Notes: generated by a model not told the origin, from the sequence alone. Counted from the stretch's first letter, positions 1 to 9,207 are shown. The stretch is DNA of 64,000 nt from Streptomyces daqingensis (GCF_014645895.1 NZ_BMMP01000027.1:1-64000); one strand, 5' to 3'. Translations and numbers: made by a program.

Positions 1-109
1 TCATCGGACAGTTCATGGCGACGTATCACCCGACCATGATCCACCACACAAGATCAATTGAAGACACGGCCTAGGTCGCCGCGGGGGCCCGGGAGGCCGG
101 CGGGACGGT

Positions 110-1438
110 TCAGCCGGTGGCCCAAGCGTCCTCGATCGGCACGGCACGGCCGAGGACGTCGGAGGCGGCGCGGTGGCCGGAGCGGAGCGCCGCGTTGACC
201 GTCGCCGGGTCGTCCGTCCACGTCGCCTCGCCCGCGAGGTGGAGGACGCCGCCCACGGGGGTGGCGAGGAGGTCGTGGTCCTCGGGCGCCGACCCGACGG
301 TCATGTACGCGTACGACCCGCGCGCGTACGGGTCGTCCTGCCACCTGGTCACGTGGATCCCGGCGGGTTCCTCGACGCGGTCGCCGTAGAGCCGGCGCAG
401 TTCGCGGAGGACCGAGTCGACGATCTTTTCCTCTTCCCAGCCTCGCGTCTCACGGGCGGCGGGTCCGGCGGCGAACGTCAGCAGCGTCGGCACGCCGTGG
501 GCGGAGGTGAGGTCGTACCAGGAGTGCCACCAGAGTCCGTGCGGGCCCTGCTGGCGGATGCCGTACACCCCCTCGTCCCAGAACTTCGAACGGAAGCGGA
601 GGAAGACCTTCTCGAACGCGTTCATCTCGAGGCGGGACAGCGCACCGGCCACCGGTTCGGGCAGCGGGGGCTCGATGCTGAACGCGGCCGACTTCAGCAC
701 TCCGACCGGGACGGTCACCACGGCGCGGCGTGCGGTGAACTCGCCCTGGACGGTGGTGACTTCGACACCCTCGCCGGACCAGCGCACCGAGCTGACGACG
801 TGCTCCAGCCGTACGTCGAGTCCCGCCGCGAGGTGGGTCGCGAGAGCGTCGTAGCCGTCGGGGAAGACGACTTCGTCTCCGTCGATGAAGTCGTCGTCGA
901 GGCCGTGCGCGTCGAGATCGTCGATCCAGACGCCGTACTGCTCCTCGCTGCGATGCCGCAGGTACTCGCGAACCCGCTCGGTGCGTTCCGCGTCCCAGCC
1001 CTGGGCGGTAAGCGCCGATTCGACGGCCTCCCCGTACGAGCTGCCCGGCGCGCCGGCGGCCACGACGCGGGCGAGCTCGGCGTCCACCGTGTCGACGTCG
1101 GCGACGAAGCGGCGCACCTCGTCGTCGGTGAGGCGGACGCCCGCCGGTCCGTAGTACGCCATGGGCCGGCTGTACGGCTGGTATCCGCCGACCGTGAACT
1201 CCTCGGTCCTGAGCCCGAAGGCGTCGGCAGCGGCGGCGACGGGGCTGCCGGTGATCCCGTGGATCCAGGACGCGCCGAGGTCGGTGGTGACCCCGCCCTC
1301 CCGGACGCTCCACACGCGTCCGCCGACGCGGTCGCGGGCTTCGAGCACGACGACCCGCCGGCCGTTCCGGGAGAGCAGACGTGCCGCGGTCAGGCCCGCG
1401 ACGCCCGCACCTACGACGATCGTGTCGACACGGTCCAT
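110..1438 (-). CDS. Flavin-containing amine oxidase (monoamine/polyamine oxidase family)
   Basis: The product (442 aa) is a probable FAD-dependent amine oxidase that oxidises a primary or polyamine substrate in the cytoplasm. The N-terminus has the dinucleotide-binding fold GAGVAGLTAARLL (glycines 10, 12 and 15) and the acidic residue ending the second strand (VVVLEARDRVGGR, Glu33), followed by the GGR motif typical of the family. The C-terminus has the second FAD contact region, LAGEATWTDDPATVNAALRSG. Length is normal for the family. A GTG three codons upstream (1445-1447) is possible, but the purine-rich AGGGGGTGG stretch is correctly placed only for the ATG at 1438. The substrate cannot be read from sequence. 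Confidence 0.9.
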   Translation of the reverse strand: MDRVDTIVVGAGVAGLTAARLLSRNGRRVVVLEARDRVGGRVWSVREGGVTTDLGASWIHGITGSPVAAAADAFGLRTEEFTVGGYQPYSRPMAYYGPAGVRLTDDEVRRFVADVDTVDAELARVVAAGAPGSSYGEAVESALTAQGWDAERTERVREYLRHRSEEQYGVWIDDLDAHGLDDDFIDGDEVVFPDGYDALATHLAAGLDVRLEHVVSSVRWSGEGVEVTTVQGEFTARRAVVTVPVGVLKSAAFSIEPPLPEPVAGALSRLEMNAFEKVFLRFRSKFWDEGVYGIRQQGPHGLWWHSWYDLTSAHGVPTLLTFAAGPAARETRGWEEEKIVDSVLRELRRLYGDRVEEPAGIHVTRWQDDPYARGSYAYMTVGSAPEDHDLLATPVGGVLHLAGEATWTDDPATVNAALRSGHRAASDVLGRAVPIEDAWATG

Positions 1439-1537
1439 CGGGTCCACCCCCTTCTCGCGCGCTGCGCGCGGCGTATCCGGTCAGCCTAGTGAGCTGCGCG
1501 GTCTCCCGGTGAGCAGTGAACCAACCGGCCGGGGCTG

Positions 1538-1561
1538 CCCGGGCCGGTGCACCGGCCCGGG
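1538..1561. repeat. 24-bp perfect palindrome
   Basis: CCCGGGCCGGTG followed by its exact reverse complement, with no loop. It lies between the amine oxidase gene and the terminator of the large surface-protein gene, so it may add to termination or be a protein-binding site. Function is inferred. Confidence 0.5.
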
Positions 1562-1569
1562 CAAGCGAA

Positions 1570-1597
1570 GGGGCCCCACCCCTGAGGGTGGAGCCCC
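1570..1597 (-). terminator. Hairpin terminator of the LAxTG surface-protein gene
   Basis: A 12-bp inverted repeat (GGGGCCCCACCC / GGGTGGAGCCCC, one mismatch) with a 4-nt loop lies 24 bp downstream of the stop codon of the minus-strand gene at 1622-4099. There is no long U tract, which is usual in high-GC actinobacteria. Confidence 0.65.
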
Positions 1598-1621
1598 TGG
1601 CCGTCAGGCGTACTCGGTCAC

Positions 1622-4099
1622 CTACTCATCGGCGGTGGTGCGGCGGCGCATCCACCACACGAGGGTGCCGCCCACCGCCGCGAGGGCGGCGGCGATACCC
1701 GCGATGAGGCCCACGGGCATGCCGGCCCCGGTGTCGGCGAGGTCGCCGTCCGGGTCCTTCGCGGCGGGCGGTGCCGGCTTGCCGTCACCGCTGCCCGGAG
1801 CCGACGGGTCCGGAGACGGGGTCGACGGCGGGTCGGACGGCTTGTCCGGGTCCGACGGGGTGGGCGTCGGGGTGGGGTCCTCGCCGCCCGGGTCGTCACC
1901 GCCGGGATCACTGCCGCCCTTCGCGGGGCCCGCCCCCAGGTACAGGGTGTCGGTGTCCCGGTACGACGCGTCGTCGGACTTGCGGGAGTTGGCGGTCGTG
2001 TTGTCCAGGTCCCGGTTCTGGGTGGCGAACTGGGTGCGGCTGATGTTCCGCTTCGGCTGCTTCGAGAAGTCGACGCCGCCGACCCCCTGGTTGAAGGTCT
2101 TGCCGTCGTACTTCAGCTCGAACCACTCGACGCCCTCGCGGGCGGACTTCATGTAGCGGTCGTAGGTGCCCTGCTTGGTCCACTTCTCGTTGGGCGCGCG
2201 CAGCGGCCACGCCTTCACGTCGTCACTGTTGATGATCTTGTGGAAGTCGGTGGGCTTCTTCGCGTCCTGCTGCCGGATGTACTCGGCGGCGACCCGGGAG
2301 GTGTAGACGCGCCGCAGGTCGGCGTACCTGGGGTGGTTGTTGACGCGTTTGACGACCTCGGGCATCACGTTCTGCCGCAGATTGGTCTCGCTGAAACGCT
2401 TCTCGGCCTCGGTCCAGGTGCACTGGTGCGCGCCGGGAGCGGACCAGTCCATGTCCATCCACTCCGTCGACACCTTCAGCGGGGTGTCGAGGATGTAGAT
2501 GCCGCCCTTCTCCTCACGGACCTTCGCGACCTCCGGCTCGATCCACAGGCGCACGTCCGGGAAGCACGGGATGCCGTCCTCACGGGGCTGGGAGTCCCAG
2601 AACCGCTTGGCGCCGGGGAACTTCTCCGGGTTGATCGCCGCGGCGAAGTCGTGCTTCATGTCCAGGTCGGCGTCGAGCAGGATCCTGCCCGCGTCGGTCG
2701 ACGCGAACTTGCTGTCCATGATCTTGTCGGGCTGGTCCGGGTTCAGGTTCACCCAGAACTTCTCCGGCGTCAGGGCGAGCCACGTGAACAGCGCGTCCGA
2801 AGCCAGCTGCATCTTCGCGGCGCCGCCGAAGCCCGGGTCGTCGTCCGGATCGGGCATCTGGTCGGCACGCATCGAGTACGTCATGCCCTTGCCCTTTTCC
2901 AGGCCGCCGACGTAGCGGAGCTCCAGGGTGGTGAAGTCGACGCCGCCCGGGCCGCCCCTGGGGAGGGTGCCGCGGGTGTCGAGGCGCCGCGCGTCCGCCT
3001 GGTATCGCTTGGCCTCCTCCGGGGTCCGGCCGGAGGACAGCGCGCGCTGGTTGGCCGGGCCCCTCGTGCCGCACGTGCCGGCACCGGCGGCCATCAGCCT
3101 CGTGCCGCCCGTCTGGCATCCGGGGGCGAACCAGCGCTGGTGGTCGGAGTATCCGCGGATCGGGGTGGTCCTGGGTACCGGGTTGTACATCCGCTGGTTG
3201 CCGCGGACCTGGCCGGCCTTGCCGTTGCGCATGGCCCGTACGTCGCGTTCGAGGCTGTCGATGTGGTTGACCTGGCCCTTGGTGAACTTCTTGGCGCCAG
3301 AGAAGCGGAACGTGTGGTCCGGCATCGACTTCGCGACGATCCGGTCCTTCGCGAGCTGCTTCGCCGTCAGCTTCGAGTTCGACTTGAACTCGTTGAACTC
3401 TTTGGTCCGCTTGTTGTAGGCGTCGTACCGGCGCTCGCCCACCTTCTCACCGTTGGCGTCGAACAGCTCGACGGTGACCTCGCACAGCCAGTCAGGGCCG
3501 ATCAGCTTGTAGTCGCGGACGAGTTGGCGCTCGAAGCCCGAACCCTTGTGGTTGTTGACCTGGTTGCGGATGTACCGCTTGTCGAACCAGTGCTTGAAGC
3601 CCAGGCCCTCCTTGTTCGCCAGGTAACGGGCGTAGATCTCCATGGCGCGGTCCGCCGGCTTGCCGGAGGCGTCGGCGGCCTTCTTCCAGGCGGCCACGTT
3701 CTTCTCCGGGTCGCCGGGGACCTTGGAGAGCGCCTTCGACTTCTCGGCGGCCGTCGGGGCCTTGAGGCCGTCGTACGCCTGCCCCGGGAGGTCGAACTCG
3801 AAGTTCTTCGGAAGCGCCCTGTCCTTGTGGATGGTCCCCGTCGGATTGTCGGGGAACCCGGAGTTCGGCGGTGTCCTGGAGGCGGCCGGGAGACCGTTGC
3901 GGGTGTCGCATCGCTTTCCCGACTTGGGCTTGAACTTCGCGGTCACCGGCGGGCCCGCCGCGTGCGCGGTCTCGACGGCCGGAAGCCCGGTCACGGTGAC
4001 AGCGGCGGCAAGGCCGAAGGCAGCCGTGAAACGGGCTGCGAACCGCAACCGGGACGGTATGCGGAATCTTAAATTCAAGAGCTTGTCTTTCCCTCGCAT
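1622..4099 (-). CDS. Large secreted LAxTG (class E sortase type) cell-surface protein of unknown function
   Basis: The 825-aa product starts with a basic N-region and a hydrophobic signal ending ETAHAAG near residue 48. It ends with a Pro/Asp/Ser/Thr-rich wall-spanning linker (about 730-782), the sortase motif LADTG (787-791), a hydrophobic helix and the basic tail WWMRRRTTADE. This is the layout of proteins anchored by actinobacterial class E sortases, which recognise LAxTG. The roughly 680-residue ectodomain has many Lys/Asp/Trp residues and several cysteines; I recognise no catalytic motif in it. It is monocistronic, with its own terminator. An adhesive or enzymatic surface role is possible but not shown. 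Confidence 0.85.
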   Translation of the reverse strand: MRGKDKLLNLRFRIPSRLRFAARFTAAFGLAAAVTVTGLPAVETAHAAGPPVTAKFKPKSGKRCDTRNGLPAASRTPPNSGFPDNPTGTIHKDRALPKNFEFDLPGQAYDGLKAPTAAEKSKALSKVPGDPEKNVAAWKKAADASGKPADRAMEIYARYLANKEGLGFKHWFDKRYIRNQVNNHKGSGFERQLVRDYKLIGPDWLCEVTVELFDANGEKVGERRYDAYNKRTKEFNEFKSNSKLTAKQLAKDRIVAKSMPDHTFRFSGAKKFTKGQVNHIDSLERDVRAMRNGKAGQVRGNQRMYNPVPRTTPIRGYSDHQRWFAPGCQTGGTRLMAAGAGTCGTRGPANQRALSSGRTPEEAKRYQADARRLDTRGTLPRGGPGGVDFTTLELRYVGGLEKGKGMTYSMRADQMPDPDDDPGFGGAAKMQLASDALFTWLALTPEKFWVNLNPDQPDKIMDSKFASTDAGRILLDADLDMKHDFAAAINPEKFPGAKRFWDSQPREDGIPCFPDVRLWIEPEVAKVREEKGGIYILDTPLKVSTEWMDMDWSAPGAHQCTWTEAEKRFSETNLRQNVMPEVVKRVNNHPRYADLRRVYTSRVAAEYIRQQDAKKPTDFHKIINSDDVKAWPLRAPNEKWTKQGTYDRYMKSAREGVEWFELKYDGKTFNQGVGGVDFSKQPKRNISRTQFATQNRDLDNTTANSRKSDDASYRDTDTLYLGAGPAKGGSDPGGDDPGGEDPTPTPTPSDPDKPSDPPSTPSPDPSAPGSGDGKPAPPAAKDPDGDLADTGAGMPVGLIAGIAAALAAVGGTLVWWMRRRTTADE

Positions 4100-4240
4100 G
4101 GGGCCTTGAGGGACGTTGGCGACGCGTAGGCCCCCCGTGACTGTGCGCGCCGCCCATAACTCTAGACGCCGTCAGCCCTGCGGCGACACCGGAATTCCCT
4201 ACCTTGACGTACGGTCAATCACAGGCCACAGATAACGAGT

Positions 4241-4957
4241 TCAGACGAAATAGAGCTGCTCCATGTTCCGTACGGCGCTCTCGGAATGCCGCACGCGGAA
4301 CGCCGTCGTCTGCATCTGCTCCCAGCCCCACGGATCCGAACGCCCCAGCGCCAGACCCGCCAGCCGCGCCCATTCGACTTCGTTCGCCTCCTCGTCCAGG
4401 TCGACGCCGGCGTTGTCGAGCATCCAGCTCTTGAGGCCCAGGGAGGCGATCACCGCCCCCGGGTCGCCGGTGACGACGAAGGGGTCTTCCCCGTACCAGC
4501 CCGAGGCGTGGAACATCGCACCGTCCGGCAGCCACACGACGTCCTCGGTGTGCTCCATGCCGCCGTGGTAGGCGACCCGGCCCACGATCCGGGCGTCGGG
4601 GAACCGCTCGCGCAGCTCACCCGCCGCCGACCTCAGCGGCTCGTCGTTCCCGTCGGTCGCGAACGCCGGGTCCGCGATCGACAGCATGTTCCCCCAGGCC
4701 GCGGCGTGTGCCACGTCCAGGTCGGCACGCACGTCCGAGGGCAGCGGCGTCTGCACAGAGCGCGGGCCGAGATCCTCCAGCACTTCCTCGATTCCCTCCA
4801 GCGACTCGGCGAAGGCGCGCGCACGCGCCGCGTCCTGCGGGGGGAGGTCGCGGGCGTCGACGGTGAACGGCGGTTCGAACACCGTCAGATGGCACAGTCC
4901 CATCGAGCCGCGCAGCATGCGGTCCGGTGCCGAAGTCCAGTACTTGTCGTCGCTCAT
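4241..4957 (-). CDS. Unrecognised cytoplasmic protein, 238 aa
   Basis: The open frame continues far upstream, but the Streptomyces-like protein begins at the ATG at 4957 (MSDDKYWTSAPDRMLRG); sequence before it is a low-complexity shadow. The product is acidic, has no signal peptide or membrane segment, and is rich in Trp and Met (for example SLGLKSWMLDNAG and DPWGWEQMQTTAFRVRH). I do not recognise a family. It stands alone between the surface-protein gene and the CtaG-like gene. Existence is supported by codon bias; function is unknown. Confidence 0.75.
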   Translation of the reverse strand: MSDDKYWTSAPDRMLRGSMGLCHLTVFEPPFTVDARDLPPQDAARARAFAESLEGIEEVLEDLGPRSVQTPLPSDVRADLDVAHAAAWGNMLSIADPAFATDGNDEPLRSAAGELRERFPDARIVGRVAYHGGMEHTEDVVWLPDGAMFHASGWYGEDPFVVTGDPGAVIASLGLKSWMLDNAGVDLDEEANEVEWARLAGLALGRSDPWGWEQMQTTAFRVRHSESAVRNMEQLYFV

Positions 4958-5169
4958 GCGGGCCACCGTAGCGGCAGCCGGTGACAGGAGAACAAGAGAG
5001 AAAACCGGCCGGGGGCCCGTCCGGTGACGTGGCGACAGGGAATCGCACCGCGCTTCCGGAACGCGGGCGACTTCGGTGCGCGCGAGGAAAGAAAACGGGG
5101 GCACGCATTCCGGTCGACGGACCGCTGCGTTCCCTGCCGTGTCCCGGTGGTTCCGTTTCCGCTTTCCCG

Positions 5170-6057
5170 TCAGCCGCCGTACGAAGAAGGAGAAGAGAGC
5201 GGAATTCCACTTCGGCGCGGCCCGCCATGCGATGTCCGCGCCGAGGCTGCATTCCCGCCGCGGCTGTGCCGGGCGACCGCGCGACGGTGGGCGCGGCCGG
5301 CGGACGCGTACCAGCCGGCGCCGAGGACGACTGCGAGTGCGACCTCGACGAAGTCGCCGCCGTAGTACATCAGTTGCGCCGCTGAGCGCAGATCCTCGGT
5401 GGAGACCGTGACGCCCGGCGGTGGCGCCGCGTAAAGCGACTTGGCGAGGCTGGCGTGCGCCCAGCCGGCGGCCAGCAGAGCGATGCCCCTCCATACGGGG
5501 CTCCAACGGCGGCGTACCGGATCGAGCTGGCAGACGGCGAAGCTGAACAGCAGCCCCACGGCGAGGACGTGGAGGTGCACGAGCGCGTCGAGCACCGGCT
5601 GATGGTGGGCGGCTGCCAGGAGGGGCGTCCGGTACAGCAGCCACATGCCACCGATGTCCAGGCCGGCGGCCACGGGCGGCACGAGCAGCCAGGCAGCAGG
5701 CCGGGAGTGGGCCGCGGCGAGCACCCCGCGGCGGACCGGCCCGGCGGGCAGGACCCGCAGGGCGAGAGTCAGGGGGCGGCCGACCGCGAGCAGGAGAGGG
5801 GCGGCCATGGCGACGAGGAGGTGCTGGGCCATGTGGACGGTGAAGGGTCCGCCGGGCAGCACGCCGGCGGCCGCGTAGACCAGGGCGGCGCATCCGCCGG
5901 AGAAGGAGGCGTCCCGATGGCGGGGCCAGGCGTCCCCGCGCACGCGCATCCGGGCGGCGGCCGGCAGGTAGACGGCAGCGGCCGTCAGCGCCGCCGCGAC
6001 CGCCGAGGAACCGAGGTATCCGGGGCCGCCGTCGGGTGCGGCAACCTGAGGGATCAC
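5170..6057 (-). CDS. CtaG-like cytochrome c oxidase assembly membrane protein
   Basis: The 295-aa product has about seven hydrophobic segments and the conserved features of the caa3_CtaG family: HMAQHLLVAMAAPLLLAVGRP, VHLHVLAVGLLFSF and HASLAKSLYA, followed by LMYYGGDFVEVALAVV. Members are linked to copper delivery to, or assembly of, terminal oxidases in the plasma membrane. The start is GTG at 6055-6057, overlapping the stop of the upstream DUF2243 gene by 4 bp (GTGA), so the two are probably translationally coupled. The open frame extends further upstream only as a shadow. Confidence 0.88.
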   Translation of the reverse strand: MIPQVAAPDGGPGYLGSSAVAAALTAAAVYLPAAARMRVRGDAWPRHRDASFSGGCAALVYAAAGVLPGGPFTVHMAQHLLVAMAAPLLLAVGRPLTLALRVLPAGPVRRGVLAAAHSRPAAWLLVPPVAAGLDIGGMWLLYRTPLLAAAHHQPVLDALVHLHVLAVGLLFSFAVCQLDPVRRRWSPVWRGIALLAAGWAHASLAKSLYAAPPPGVTVSTEDLRSAAQLMYYGGDFVEVALAVVLGAGWYASAGRAHRRAVARHSRGGNAASARTSHGGPRRSGIPLSSPSSYGG

Positions 6058-6551
6058 GCGGCCGCCTCCCGGCCCCGGTGGCGCCTGCCGGCGCGCACGG
6101 TGAGAAGGGCGCCGGTGAGGAACAGGACGAGCCCGGCGATGTTCCACGCCCAGTCGTAGGGAGCGAGGTCGACTCCGTAGCGCACCTGGTGCAGCCGCAG
6201 CACCTTGTGGTCGACGATCCCGTCGAACAGCTGGAATCCGCCCATGCCCAGGAGGAGCCCGGCCCGGGCGTGCACGGCCGACAGGGCGCGGCGCCGGCGC
6301 AGGTCCGCGAAGAGGAAGAACCCGGCGACCAGGGCGAGGAGTTCGGCCGTGTGCAGCAGCCCGTCGGACAGCAGCCCCACGCCGGGGGTGGAGCGGTCGT
6401 AGAAGTGGTGCCAGTGCAGCAGCTGGTGGAAGACGATCTCGTCGACCGCGGCCATGGCCGCCGCCCCGATCACCGCGCAGACGGCAAGCGACCGCCGCGT
6501 CTCCTGGCGGTCGTCGCGGGAGGGGGACGGCCGGGCGGCTTCGCTGCTCAT
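6054..6551 (-). CDS. DUF2243 family membrane protein
   Basis: This 165-aa protein has four hydrophobic segments and the DUF2243 hallmarks: DEIVFHQLLHWHHFYD near the N-terminus, LGMGGFQLFDGIVDHKVLRLHQVR in the middle and YDWAWNIAGLVLF near the end. The His-rich segments suggest metal binding, which is inference. The start is ATG 6551 with GGAG correctly spaced upstream. It is the first gene of a two-gene unit with the CtaG-like gene; the families are commonly neighbours in actinobacteria, suggesting a shared role in oxidase or copper handling. Confidence 0.88.
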   Translation of the reverse strand: MSSEAARPSPSRDDRQETRRSLAVCAVIGAAAMAAVDEIVFHQLLHWHHFYDRSTPGVGLLSDGLLHTAELLALVAGFFLFADLRRRRALSAVHARAGLLLGMGGFQLFDGIVDHKVLRLHQVRYGVDLAPYDWAWNIAGLVLFLTGALLTVRAGRRHRGREAAA

Positions 6552-6705
6552 GCGGCTGGTCTCCTGACGGGGCAGAGGGGCTGCGGCTGACTCCGTGTAC
6601 CCGTCCGCGCCGCCGCAAGCCCCGCTCGGGGGGCGGGCGGCGCCCAGCAGTGTGAGTCCGCCCGGGCGGAGCGGTGTGCCCCCCGAGCGGGGGTACCCAT
6701 GCGGC

Positions 6706-7239
6706 ATGATCAAGCGCGCGCTGTGGCAGGGACTCGTGGCGGGAACGACTGGAGTCGTGGTGATGACGCTCGCCGAGAAGATCGAGCAGCGCGTCACCGG
6801 ACGGCCCGCTTCCCACGTTCCGGCCCGCACCCTGGAACGTCTGACCGGTATGGCGGAGCGCAGCGGGCGTCAGCCCGTCACGGTGAACTGGGCCATGCAC
6901 TACGGACAGGGCGCCCTGCTGGGAGTGCTGCGGTCGGTGATGGCGCACTCCGGCCTGCGAGGGCCTTGGGCGTCGGCGAAGTTCGCCGTGGTGCGGGTGA
7001 CGAACGACCAGATCCTGGAGAACGCCACCGGCGTCGGCGCACCACCGCAGACCTGGCCGCGTGCGGAGCTGGCTCTGGACCTGCTGCACAAGACGGTCTA
7101 CGCGTTCGCCACCGGACTCCTCGCCGACGCCCTCGCCGCGCGCTCCGGACCGGGTCCGGGCCGGCTGCACGCGGCCGAGCGGCCCGGCCGGCGCCCTGAC
7201 GTGGGGCCGCCGCCGCGGCGCCTGTCCTACGGACGGTGA
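6706..7239 (+). CDS. Unrecognised small membrane-associated protein, 177 aa
   Basis: The product begins MIKRALWQGLVAGTTGVVVMTLAEK, a weakly hydrophobic first helix with small residues, and has further amphipathic helices (NWAMHYGQGALLGVLRSVMA; LLHKTVYAFATGLLADALAA). It resembles YagU/DUF1440-like small membrane proteins in style, but I cannot assign a family firmly. It is divergent from the DUF2243-CtaG pair with about 150 bp between them. The ATG at 6706 is preferred because upstream codons of the open frame are out of character. Confidence 0.7.
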   Translation: MIKRALWQGLVAGTTGVVVMTLAEKIEQRVTGRPASHVPARTLERLTGMAERSGRQPVTVNWAMHYGQGALLGVLRSVMAHSGLRGPWASAKFAVVRVTNDQILENATGVGAPPQTWPRAELALDLLHKTVYAFATGLLADALAARSGPGPGRLHAAERPGRRPDVGPPPRRLSYGR

Positions 7240-7255
7240 CGGGGAGCGCGGACTT

Positions 7256-7288
7256 GCACCTCGGGGGCGGCCCCGGGATGCGAGGTGC
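7256..7288. terminator. Bidirectional hairpin between convergent genes
   Basis: GCACCTCG pairs with CGAGGTGC, and an inner GGGG/CCCC stem extends the structure. It lies between the 3' ends of the plus-strand gene at 6706-7239 and the minus-strand hydrolase at 7297-8046, serving both. Confidence 0.65.
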
Positions 7289-7296
7289 CTCGTCCG

Positions 7297-8046
7297 TCAG
7301 CCGCCGCCCAGGGTGCGGTCGAGGAGCGCGAGGAGGCGGTCCCAGTGGCGCTGGAAGGCCGCGAGGTCGAAGGCGTCGGTGTCGGACATGGTGAAGCCGT
7401 GGACGGCGCCGGAGTAGACCTCGGTGCTGTAGCGGACGCCCGCGGCGTCCAGCGCCTTGTCGAGTCGGCCGTGCGCCTCGGGCGTCAAGTCGCCCTCGGC
7501 GAGGCCGATGTGGACCTCGGCGGTCAAGTCGGGGATGCGGCGGTGGGGGCTGTCGGGCGCGTCGGTGACGAGGAACCCGGGGTGGAAGCCGGCGACGGCC
7601 GCCACCCGGCCGGGGTGGGCCGTGGCGGTGCGCATGGCCAGGGCGGCGCCGACGCAGTAGCCGGTCACCGCGACGGGGCCGGCGTCGACCTCGGGCTGTG
7701 CGGTGAGGAAGCCGAGGTAGGCGCCCGCGTCGCGCAGCACGCGTTCGGTGGTGAGTTCCTGGACGAGGGGCATGAGCTCGCCGATGATCCCGGGCCGTAC
7801 CTCTTCCCCGATGTGCGGGGGGAGTTCGACCACGGGCGCCGGGCCGCGCCGGTAGTAGAGGTTGGGGACGAGCACGTAGTAGCCGTGCTCGGCGAGCTCG
7901 CGGGCCATGTCCTCCAGCACGGGCCGCACGCCGAACGCGTCCGTGTACAGCAGCACCCCGGGATGGCGTCCGCTCCCCGCGGGGAGAGCGGCGATCGCGT
8001 CGGCCTGACCGTCGGGGGTGGGAATCCGCAGCGTCCTGGTGGGCAT
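7297..8046 (-). CDS. Dienelactone hydrolase-family alpha/beta hydrolase
   Basis: The 249-aa product has the full family architecture. The nucleophile elbow is GYCVGAAL with cysteine 131 in place of serine, as in true dienelactone hydrolases; the likely acid is Asp186 in GLAEGDLTPEA and the histidine is His216 in SGAVHGFTM. The N-terminal HPGVLLYTDAFG forms the oxyanion region. Such enzymes open lactones in aromatic degradation, but many paralogues act on other esters. No aromatic-degradation genes are nearby, so the substrate is open. The start is ATG 8046. Confidence 0.9.
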   Translation of the reverse strand: MPTRTLRIPTPDGQADAIAALPAGSGRHPGVLLYTDAFGVRPVLEDMARELAEHGYYVLVPNLYYRRGPAPVVELPPHIGEEVRPGIIGELMPLVQELTTERVLRDAGAYLGFLTAQPEVDAGPVAVTGYCVGAALAMRTATAHPGRVAAVAGFHPGFLVTDAPDSPHRRIPDLTAEVHIGLAEGDLTPEAHGRLDKALDAAGVRYSTEVYSGAVHGFTMSDTDAFDLAAFQRHWDRLLALLDRTLGGG

Positions 8047-8227
8047 GGCTGATCATCTTTGTCCGGCTCGGAGCCGCCGTACAAGGGCCAGGAACGATCC
8101 TGTCTCAAACGGGCACATGCGGAGCAACCGGGGCCGCTTCGCGGCGGACCGGGCCTGGTTCGATCGAGGAGCAAGACCACCGGGCATCGAGCGCGGCAGG
8201 CTTCGCGGCGGCCGCACGCGGCTCGGG

Positions 8228-8533
8228 TCAGTCGCGGTCCTGCTCGCCCGTCCGCTCTTCGGAGGCCGTGGTGTGGCGCCGGTGCATCCAGAGGCTCGCG
8301 AGGATCACCACGCCGATGGCGGCGATCTTGGCCGCCTGGTAGTAGCCGGACGCCGGCTCGTCCGGGACGAGCGGCAGCCAGGTCCTGTCCGTGGCATGGC
8401 CGAAGAACGACCACAGGGCCGCGAGGATGCCGAAAACGATCAGTCCCGCGGCGCCCCGCGCGCCCATACCGGCCCACCAGGGCTTCGGCGCGTGACCCGC
8501 TGTGTCTGTCTGTTCGGCGTCCTTGCCGTTCAT
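8228..8533 (-). CDS. Small membrane protein, 101 aa, unknown function
   Basis: Two hydrophobic helices (GAAGLIVFGILAALWSFFG and QAAKIAAIGVVILASLWMH) are joined by a short Pro/Tyr-containing loop, and both tails are charged. A C-terminal HRRHTTASEE segment would be cytoplasmic. I recognise no family. It is apparently monocistronic, with about 180 bp to the gene on its 3' side. Confidence 0.65.
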   Translation of the reverse strand: MNGKDAEQTDTAGHAPKPWWAGMGARGAAGLIVFGILAALWSFFGHATDRTWLPLVPDEPASGYYQAAKIAAIGVVILASLWMHRRHTTASEERTGEQDRD

Positions 8534-8673
8534 GGCTGCTCCCGCGCGGATGACGATGGTCGGGGGGAGGGACGCGAGGGGGCGTGGTCACGGTTGCGCA
8601 TGCCCCGGGCCCCTCCCGGACGGACGCACGGCACCGGCGTGTACGGCCCGACTCCGTTGCGGGGAAGGGGAGT

Positions 8674-9207
8674 TCAGCGCAGGGAGGCGTCCAGGGCGGT
8701 CATGAGCTGCCCGACGCGGCTGGGGGAGGCCGGGGCGAGGGGGTACCGGCGCAGGACGCCGACCAGTCCGGGTGTCGCGCGCAGCCGTGCCCGCTCGATC
8801 GCCGCGTCCCCGGCCGTGGGGTCGCCGCCCGCGTGGATCTCCGCGATGCGTGCGGCACTCGCGGCGGCCCGCAGGATGTGGCCGACCTGGTGGGACTTCG
8901 CGATCGGGTGCAGGTACGGGGCGGACGCGGCGTCGCCCGCGGCTCGCGCGGCGAGACGCGGGGCTTCGCCGGAGGCTTCCTTGGCGGCGCGGTGCGCGTC
9001 CAGCGACGTGACGCGCTGCAGCCTGGTCCTTCTCGCGCCGGCGGTGAACTCCCGTGCCGCGTCGAGCGCGGCACGGGGGCGCCGGTCGTCGGGGTGGGCG
9101 CTCTCGAAGACGGGGAGGACGTCCTCGGCCGCCCACGCCACGTAACGCGTCACGGCTCGCAACTCGTCCATGGTCAGCTCGAAGTCACCGGATACGGACG
9201 CCGTCAT
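8674..9207 (-). CDS. Imm5-like putative immunity-family protein
   Basis: The 177-aa, all-alpha, Ala/Arg-rich product matches the pattern of the actinobacterial Imm-5-like family: LRAVTRYVAWAAEDVLPVFE, then HPDDRRPRAALDAAREF, AYLHPIAKSHQVGHILRAA-type helices and a final RYPLAPASPSRVGQLMTALD. The family is named from toxin-immunity loci, but members also occur as solitary housekeeping-like genes. No toxin gene adjoins it here. Start is ATG 9207; a second ATG at 9219 is possible. Confidence 0.7.
   Translation of the reverse strand: MTASVSGDFELTMDELRAVTRYVAWAAEDVLPVFESAHPDDRRPRAALDAAREFTAGARRTRLQRVTSLDAHRAAKEASGEAPRLAARAAGDAASAPYLHPIAKSHQVGHILRAAASAARIAEIHAGGDPTAGDAAIERARLRATPGLVGVLRRYPLAPASPSRVGQLMTALDASLR

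Noticed and set aside
2240..4072. A 610-codon open frame antisense to the LAxTG surface protein
   Set aside because: It has no ribosome site and no recognisable domain, whereas the opposite strand has signal peptide, linker and sorting motif.
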